Source: JADZEM01 sp046328125
GTDB taxonomy: Bacteria > Chloroflexota > UBA6077 > JACCZL01
Length of the DNA stretch: 64,000 bases
Direction of reading: 5' to 3'
Assembly: GCA_046328125.1 (NCBI GenBank)
Contig: JAXLXF010000012.1
Span: 62,001 to 126,000, forward strand
The first letter of the stretch is position 1, and the number at the start of each line of letters is the position of its first letter. Position numbers and translations under genes: made by a program. Below the pieces are notes generated by a model, which had not been told where the DNA came from, did not search any database, and saw nothing but the letters and a program-made list of their open reading frames with translations. Positions 59,495 to 64,000 of this stretch are shown here, in pieces.

Positions 59495-59827
59495 GATGTA
59501 TCACCCCAGGCGGCCCGGATGTGAGCGAAGATGGGAGCGAGATCGGGAGCGTAGACATGCTGGCGGCCTCCCTGGCATCGTTGCCGGAGGCAGGATAGCC
59601 GGGACGGGTGGCGAGTTGCGAATCGCGCACATCCACGAGTGTGCGTCAGTTCTTTGTGGGGCGCGATGAATCGCGCCCCACGTCAACGGACGAACCGGAG
59701 TACGTCCGTCTGGTTTCGCCCCGTACCTCCGTCTGCCAAACCCGGTAGGTTCAGCCCTGCATAGCATCGCGGGGCCATCCGTATCCTGAGCGTAGTCTTT
59801 TGCAGGACTTCGTCCAGGAGAACCCAG
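59495..59827. other. 333-bp divergent intergenic region
   Basis: It separates the CoA-transferase operon from the flagellar operon and should carry both promoters. It contains copy 3 of the 40-nt GCGC repeat (59639-59679) and a gcgagttgcgaatcgcg stretch near 59611 related to the heptamer array at 363. I did not find a convincing flagellar (sigma-28-type) promoter. Confidence 0.6.
59639..59679. repeat. 40-nt dispersed repeat with GCGC palindrome, copy 3
   Basis: gtgtgcgtcagttctttgtg then gggcgcgatgaatcgcgccc and c: as copies at 43584 and 52592, with one inserted g that restores a full ggggcgcgat arm. Confidence 0.9.
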
Positions 59828-60274
59828 ATGCTCGAGATCCTCAAAACTGCTGGCTCGGCGCTCACCGCGCAACGGCTGCGGATGGACGTCATCTCCAGCA
59901 ACCTGGCGAACTCCGAGTCCACCTCCACCCCCGAGGGCGGCCCGTACAAGCGCGAGCGCGTCGTCTTCGCGCCGATCATGCGCGACACGATGAGCAAGCT
60001 CTCCGAGGGGTCCGGCCCGATCGCGCGGGGCGCCACCGCCGGCGGCGTCGAAGTGCGCAAGATCGTGCAGGACGACGACGAGAACGCCCTGCGGATGGTT
60101 TACGACCCGACCCACCCGGACGCCAACGCGGACGGGTTCGTGGCGTACCCGAACATCGACATGGTGACCGAGATGACGGACATGCTCTCCGCCACCCGGT
60201 CCTACGAAGCGAACATCACCATCGTCAACGTCGCCAAGAGCATGGCCCAGCGCGCCCTCGAGATTGGACGGTAG
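59828..60274 (+). CDS. flgC: Flagellar basal-body rod protein FlgC
   Basis: A 148-residue rod protein. N-terminal signature: LKTAGSALTAQRLRMDVISS then NLANSEST. C-terminal signature: YPNIDMVTEMTDMLSATRSY then EANITIVNVAKSMAQRALEI. Length and both coiled-coil ends are normal for FlgC, which forms the proximal rod. It is the first gene of the operon; the usual upstream partner flgB is missing here. Start ATG 59828 with aggaga seven bases upstream. Confidence 0.93.
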   Translation: MLEILKTAGSALTAQRLRMDVISSNLANSESTSTPEGGPYKRERVVFAPIMRDTMSKLSEGSGPIARGATAGGVEVRKIVQDDDENALRMVYDPTHPDANADGFVAYPNIDMVTEMTDMLSATRSYEANITIVNVAKSMAQRALEIGR

Positions 60275-60279
60275 CGAGT

Positions 60280-60609
60280 ATGGACGTCCCGGCCCTCGCG
60301 ATGCGGCTCCCCGGGCTCGCCACGCCGGGTATCGGGAGCACCCCTGCCATGCCGGCGACCCCGAGCGTCAGCCCGGCCGGCAACGCCATTGGCGGCTTCG
60401 GGCAGGCGCTCACCAACGCCATCTCCGGGCTCAACGCCTCGCAGAACCAGGCCGACGACATGTCGGTGAAGATGGCGGCCGGCGAGCCGATCGATCTCCA
60501 CGAGGTGATGCTGGCCCGCGAGACGGCCAGCCTCCACTTCCAGCTGGCGGTCCAGGTACGCAACAAGCTCGTCGAGGCGTACCAGGACGTCATGCGGATG
60601 CAGGTCTAG
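60280..60609 (+). CDS. fliE: Flagellar hook-basal body protein FliE
   Basis: A 109-residue protein ending in the FliE pattern: FGQALTNAISGLNASQNQAD, DMSVKMAAGEPIDLHEVMLA and ETASLHFQLAVQVRNKLVEA with YQDVMRMQV. FliE joins the MS ring to the rod. The N-terminal 35 residues are Pro/Ala-rich and variable. It starts 5 bp after flgC; the ribosome site (cggtagcgag) is weak, suggesting coupling to flgC. Confidence 0.92.
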   Translation: MDVPALAMRLPGLATPGIGSTPAMPATPSVSPAGNAIGGFGQALTNAISGLNASQNQADDMSVKMAAGEPIDLHEVMLARETASLHFQLAVQVRNKLVEAYQDVMRMQV

Positions 60610-60638
60610 TCTAGGTTGGTGAGAGAAGGTACCTGACG

Positions 60639-62240
60639 ATGCTGGCAGCCCTTCCGGCCCCCCGTGACGCGCGCGGCATGTGGCTCAACCTTAGCCGCAA
60701 CCAGCGGCTGACGCTGGGCGGCATCGTCATCGCCGCCGTGGTCGTCGTCCTCGCGTTCGTGACGATGTCGCGGCCGGCCGAATTTCAGGTCGCGTTCGCC
60801 AACCTGAAGGACGAAGATGCTGCCGCTATCGTCACGAAGCTGAAGGACGCCAAGATCTCCTACGAGCTGGCGCCGCAGGGCACCATCAAGGTGCCGGCCG
60901 CCCAGGTCCAGGAAGTGAAGCTGATGATCGCCGCGTCGGGTGTCGTCAAGGGCGGCGCCGGGACCGGCTTCGAGATCTTCTCCCAGCCCCACTTCGGCCT
61001 GACCGAGTTCGCCGAGAAGATCAACTACCAGCGCGCCCTCGAAGGCGAGCTCGGGCGCAGCATCGGCCGGATCGACGCCGTTGACGAGGCTCGCGTCCAC
61101 CTGACCCTCCCCGAGCAGAGCCTGTTCGTCAGCCAGAAGAAGGACCCGACCGCCGCCGCCGTGGTGCAGATGAAGTCTGGCCGCAAGCTGGACGAGGCCC
61201 AGGTGCAGGGGATCGTCCAGCTGATCGCCGGCAGCGTCGAGGGCCTCAAGGTGGACAACGTCACCGTGATGGACAGCACTGGCAACGTGCTCTCCAGGCG
61301 CGACGACAACGACCCGGCCCGCAAGCAGAACACCCGCGTGGACGTCCAGCGCCAGCTGGAGCAGCGCCTCACCGAAGACGTCAAGACGATGCTGATGCCG
61401 CTGGTCGGCCCGGACAAGGCCGTCGTGCGGGTCAGCGCGGACCTGGACTGGGACCAGTACGAGTCCAACGCCGAGACGTTCTCGCCCAGCCAGAAGGCGC
61501 CCCAGGTCCGCAGCCGCCGCGAGATCTCCGAGTCCGCCGCCCAGGGCACGGCCGGGGCGGCTGGCGGCGTGCCGGGCACGAACACCAACGTCCCCAGCTA
61601 CCCCGCCTCTGGGACCGGCAGCCAGAACGGCACCGCCCAGAACGAGCGGCGCGACGTGACCACCAACTACGAGCTCTCCCGGACGACCGAGAAGACGGTC
61701 CGCTCCCCGGGCGCGATCAAGCGGCTGAACGTGGCCGTTGCGCTCGACAGTGAAGTGATTGCCGATCCAGCCCAGGCCGATGCGATCAGCAAACTCGTTG
61801 CAACTGCTGCAGGTCTCGACACGAATCGTGGCGATCTGGTCACGCTGACCAGCCTGCCGTTCAGCCCGGCCGGCACCATCAAGCCCAGCGACGTCGCGGA
61901 GCAGGCCCGCCAGCGACAGATGATGCTCGACATTGCCCGAATGGTCGCGATGGTCCTTGGCCCACTGCTGGTGGTGGGGATGATCTGGCTCGTGATCCGA
62001 CGCAACCGCCCGAAGACGCTCAAGCCGACGATCACGGAGGTGACCGAGCAGGAGGCCGAGGCGCAGGCCGCGCTCAAGGCCGAGCAGGAGCTCGCGGCGC
62101 TGCCAGTGCCAGAGATCGACCAGGAGCTGGCCCGCGTCGAGAAGGAGCTGGTCAGGATGGCGAAGAGCGACCCGGCGATGGTCGCCAGCCTGCTCCGCAC
62201 CTGGATGGCCGAAGACAAAGTCAACGCGGCTGCGCGGTAA
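60639..62240 (+). CDS. fliF: Flagellar MS-ring protein FliF
   Basis: A 533-residue FliF. First membrane helix about 25-45 (LTLGGIVIAAVVVVLAFVTM), then the ring-building domains: SYELAPQGTIKVPAAQVQEV, LGRSIGRIDAVDEARVHLTL, SLFVSQKKDPTAAAVVQMKS, VQGIVQLIAGSVEGLKVDNV with TVMDSTGNVLS, and the late YELSRTTEKTVRSPGAIKRL. The second helix is about 425-450 (ARMVAMVLGPLLVVGMIWLV), then a cytoplasmic tail that binds FliG. Normal order and length. It starts 29 bp after fliE. Confidence 0.95.
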   Translation: MLAALPAPRDARGMWLNLSRNQRLTLGGIVIAAVVVVLAFVTMSRPAEFQVAFANLKDEDAAAIVTKLKDAKISYELAPQGTIKVPAAQVQEVKLMIAASGVVKGGAGTGFEIFSQPHFGLTEFAEKINYQRALEGELGRSIGRIDAVDEARVHLTLPEQSLFVSQKKDPTAAAVVQMKSGRKLDEAQVQGIVQLIAGSVEGLKVDNVTVMDSTGNVLSRRDDNDPARKQNTRVDVQRQLEQRLTEDVKTMLMPLVGPDKAVVRVSADLDWDQYESNAETFSPSQKAPQVRSRREISESAAQGTAGAAGGVPGTNTNVPSYPASGTGSQNGTAQNERRDVTTNYELSRTTEKTVRSPGAIKRLNVAVALDSEVIADPAQADAISKLVATAAGLDTNRGDLVTLTSLPFSPAGTIKPSDVAEQARQRQMMLDIARMVAMVLGPLLVVGMIWLVIRRNRPKTLKPTITEVTEQEAEAQAALKAEQELAALPVPEIDQELARVEKELVRMAKSDPAMVASLLRTWMAEDKVNAAAR

Positions 62241-62255
62241 CGAGAAGAGGGAGCT

Positions 62256-63245
62256 ATGCGAGGGAAAGAGAAGGCCGCCATTCTGCTGATCTCACTCGGG
62301 CCAGAAGTCGGGGCGAACGTCCTGAAGCAGATGCGCGAGCAAGAGATCGAAGCGCTCACCATGCAGGTCTTCACCACCGAGGCGGTGAACGAGGAGACCC
62401 GCAAGGAAGTGCTCGGCGACTTCTACGGCATGGCGCTCGCGCAGGGCTACCTCTCGAACGGCGGCGCGGCGTACGCCGAGGAGATGCTCTCCAAGGCGCT
62501 CGGCAACGAGAAGGCCGCCGAGATCATGGCCCGCCTGATCTCCTCGGTGCGACCACGCCACTTCGACTTCCTCAAAGACACCGACCCGTTCCAACTGGTC
62601 ACCTTCATCCAGGACGAGCAGCCCCAGGCGATCGCCCTGATCCTCTCGCACCTGCCGGCCGCCACGGCGGCCAAGATCCTGGCGATCCTCCAGCCGGAGC
62701 AGCGCGCCGAGGTGGCGTTGCGGATCGCGACGATGGAGCGCACGCCGCCTGAGGTGATCGAGGGCGTCGAGTCGGTCCTCCGACGGCGCGTCTCGACGAT
62801 CCTCCAGAGCGACTACTCGATGGCCGGCGGCGTCGAGCACCTGGCCCAGCTGCTGGCGAGCGTGGACCGCAGCACCGAGCGGGTGATCCTGGATCACCTG
62901 GACAAGAACGCGCCGGAGCTGGCTGCCGAGGTCCGCAAGCTGACCTTCACCTTCGACAACCTGATCCAGCTGGACGACCCATCCCTCCAGCGCGTGCTGC
63001 GCGAGGTGGACGCCAAAGACCTGGCGATGGCGCTGCGCGGCGTCGCCGACGAGCTGCGCGACAAGATTTTCAAGAACCTCTCCTCGCGCGCCTCCGAGAT
63101 GCTGAAAGAAGACATCAGCGCCTCGGGACCGGTCCGGATGCGGCAGGTCGAAGAGGCCCAGCAGCGAATCGTGGGCATCGTTCGCAAGCTGGAAGAGTCT
63201 GGCGATCTGGTCGTCCAGCGAGGCAACGACGATGTCCTTATCTAG
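62256..63245 (+). CDS. fliG: Flagellar motor switch protein FliG
   Basis: A 329-residue FliG: KEKAAILLISLGPEVGANVL (N domain, binds FliF), PFQLVTFIQDEQPQAIALIL and SHLPAATAAKILAILQPEQR (EHPQ-like region, here DEQPQ), LAQLLASVDRSTERVILDHL, and the torque-helix region FTFDNLIQLDDPSLQRVLRE with VDAKDLAMALRGVADELRDK. It is the rotor protein that interacts with the stators. Start ATG 62256 with gagggag upstream, 15 bp after fliF; its 3' end overlaps fliH by 14 bp. Confidence 0.95.
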   Translation: MRGKEKAAILLISLGPEVGANVLKQMREQEIEALTMQVFTTEAVNEETRKEVLGDFYGMALAQGYLSNGGAAYAEEMLSKALGNEKAAEIMARLISSVRPRHFDFLKDTDPFQLVTFIQDEQPQAIALILSHLPAATAAKILAILQPEQRAEVALRIATMERTPPEVIEGVESVLRRRVSTILQSDYSMAGGVEHLAQLLASVDRSTERVILDHLDKNAPELAAEVRKLTFTFDNLIQLDDPSLQRVLREVDAKDLAMALRGVADELRDKIFKNLSSRASEMLKEDISASGPVRMRQVEEAQQRIVGIVRKLEESGDLVVQRGNDDVLI

Positions 63246-64000
63246 CCACGACTTCCACCTCGGGCTGGGCGTGCAGACGCCACGCCCGGACGTGGCCGTC
63301 ACCGTGGTCAGGCCGGCCCCGTTCGCGGTGCCCCAGGTGTCGGACGAGCCGGCCGGCACCTTCCGCCCGATGGTGTTCAAGCCGTTCGACGGCAACGGCC
63401 AGATCGTCTCCAGGCCGGATCCGGCGCCCGAGCCGGTGCCCGAGCCCACCCCGACCCTAGCCGACCTGTCGGTCGAGCTGCTGGAGCACGTCGAGGTGGT
63501 GGAGGCCGAGGAGCCCCTGCCGCCGCCCCCGCCCCCGAGCTTCGAGGCGCTCAAGGCCGAGGCGTGGGAAGAGGGATACCAGCAGGGCTTCGGCGAGGGC
63601 ATGCGCGCCGCCGTCCAGGAGCAGCAGGCGATCACCACCCGCCTGGGCGCCCTCCTCCACGACGTGGCCGCCGACAACGAGGGGTTCCTGCGCGGGCTGG
63701 AGAGCCAGGTTGTGGATCTGGCCCTGGCTATCGCCGAGAAGGTGGTCTCCCGCGAGGTCACGCTCGACAAGCAGATCGTGCTGGACGTGGTCCGCTCGGC
63801 GCTCTCCGAGGTCCACGACGCGACCGATCTCCGCATCCGCTGCCACCCGGACGACGTGGCGATCCTGGAGCCGCGCTGGGCCGGGATGCTGCCGCGCAGC
63901 GTCGCCGAGCGCAGCGAGCTGGTGCCGGACGACCTTGTCGAGCGCGGCGGCGTCGTCGTCGAGACGCGGATCGGCTACATCGACAGCCAGTTGAAGACCA
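63232..64000 (+). CDS. fliH: Flagellar assembly protein FliH, 3' end beyond window
   Basis: The frame opens at ATG 63232 inside fliG and stays open to the window end (256 codons). The N-terminal 100 residues are variable and Pro-rich (a PLPPPPPPS run). The FliH/YscL part follows: FEALKAEAWEEGYQQGFGEG with MRAAVQEQ, the helix VVDLALAIAEKVVSREVTLD and the C-terminal IRCHPDDVAILEPRW, ending GGVVVETRIGYIDSQLKT. FliH binds and regulates the export ATPase FliI, which should be the next gene. The very long N-terminus is unusual. Ribosome site gagg, nine bases upstream. Confidence 0.88.
   Translation, partial: MSLSSHDFHLGLGVQTPRPDVAVTVVRPAPFAVPQVSDEPAGTFRPMVFKPFDGNGQIVSRPDPAPEPVPEPTPTLADLSVELLEHVEVVEAEEPLPPPPPPSFEALKAEAWEEGYQQGFGEGMRAAVQEQQAITTRLGALLHDVAADNEGFLRGLESQVVDLALAIAEKVVSREVTLDKQIVLDVVRSALSEVHDATDLRIRCHPDDVAILEPRWAGMLPRSVAERSELVPDDLVERGGVVVETRIGYIDSQLKT

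Noticed and set aside
1..64000. tRNA, rRNA, riboswitch or replication origin
   Set aside because: I looked for tRNA-like cloverleaf ends, rRNA cores, and clusters of DnaA boxes or AT-rich tracts, and saw none. A covariance-model search would be needed to exclude small RNAs.

Overview
The window is high-GC bacterial DNA, most likely from a member of the Chloroflexota. I infer this from gene content, not from a marker gene: two Uma2 (DUF820) genes, luciferase-like F420/flavin oxidoreductases, class III CoA-transferases, very large Calx-beta/cadherin-like surface proteins, a HypE-like AIR synthase, a flagellar basal-body operon, and many small dispersed palindromic repeats. No rRNA, tRNA or CRISPR array was recognised. 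Both ends cut through genes (a luciferase-like oxidoreductase on the left, fliH on the right).

Region 0-22.5 kb is a surface locus. Two large secreted adhesin-like proteins (1116 and about 2512 aa) flank a minus-strand cluster of three phage tail-collar (MdpB-like) paralogues, an unknown protein, a glycosyltransferase and a GNAT acetyltransferase, with a DUF6916 gene running into it from the other side. A third adhesin survives only as a 3' fragment. All three adhesins share an unusual Cys domain ending in FVGGG. A secreted carboxypeptidase-regulatory-like protein and a NADAR protein follow.

Region 22.5-36.5 kb holds an MmgE/PrpD gene, an unknown overlapping gene pair, and a two-gene operon (coiled-coil protein plus sigma-70-like factor) with a clear promoter and a perfect 20-bp LexA-like palindrome at the expected transcription start. 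Next come a hybrid histidine kinase operon (AIR synthase, HAD hydrolase, kinase), an L,D-transpeptidase, a GlsB-type membrane protein, a PRC-barrel protein and an SDR dehydrogenase.

Region 36.5-43.5 kb is the best candidate for an undescribed system. It is a minus-strand cassette of a CHAT-fold protein that appears to have lost its His/Cys dyad, an intact CHAT protease, a HEAAH metalloprotease-like protein and a patatin-like phospholipase, with a small membrane protein upstream. The first two genes overlap by 4 bp and the third follows 37 bp later. The layout suggests a protease-activated lipase response, but this is inference.

Region 43.5-59.5 kb is metabolic and accessory: a fused CaiB/BaiF CoA-transferase with repeat-derived DNA in its linker, a 14-repeat secreted WD40 protein, a hicAB module between two 125-bp direct repeats that carry the 5' end of the next gene, a MATE transporter, a MITE-like element, and a catabolic operon (fused 3-oxoacid CoA-transferase, thiolase-like protein, DUF35 partner, molybdopterin oxidoreductase, luciferase-like oxidoreductase). 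From 59.8 kb a plus-strand flagellar operon flgC-fliE-fliF-fliG-fliH runs off the end; flgB is not upstream of flgC. At least five families of short palindromic or tandem repeats fill the intergenic spaces and in two places have entered coding sequence.
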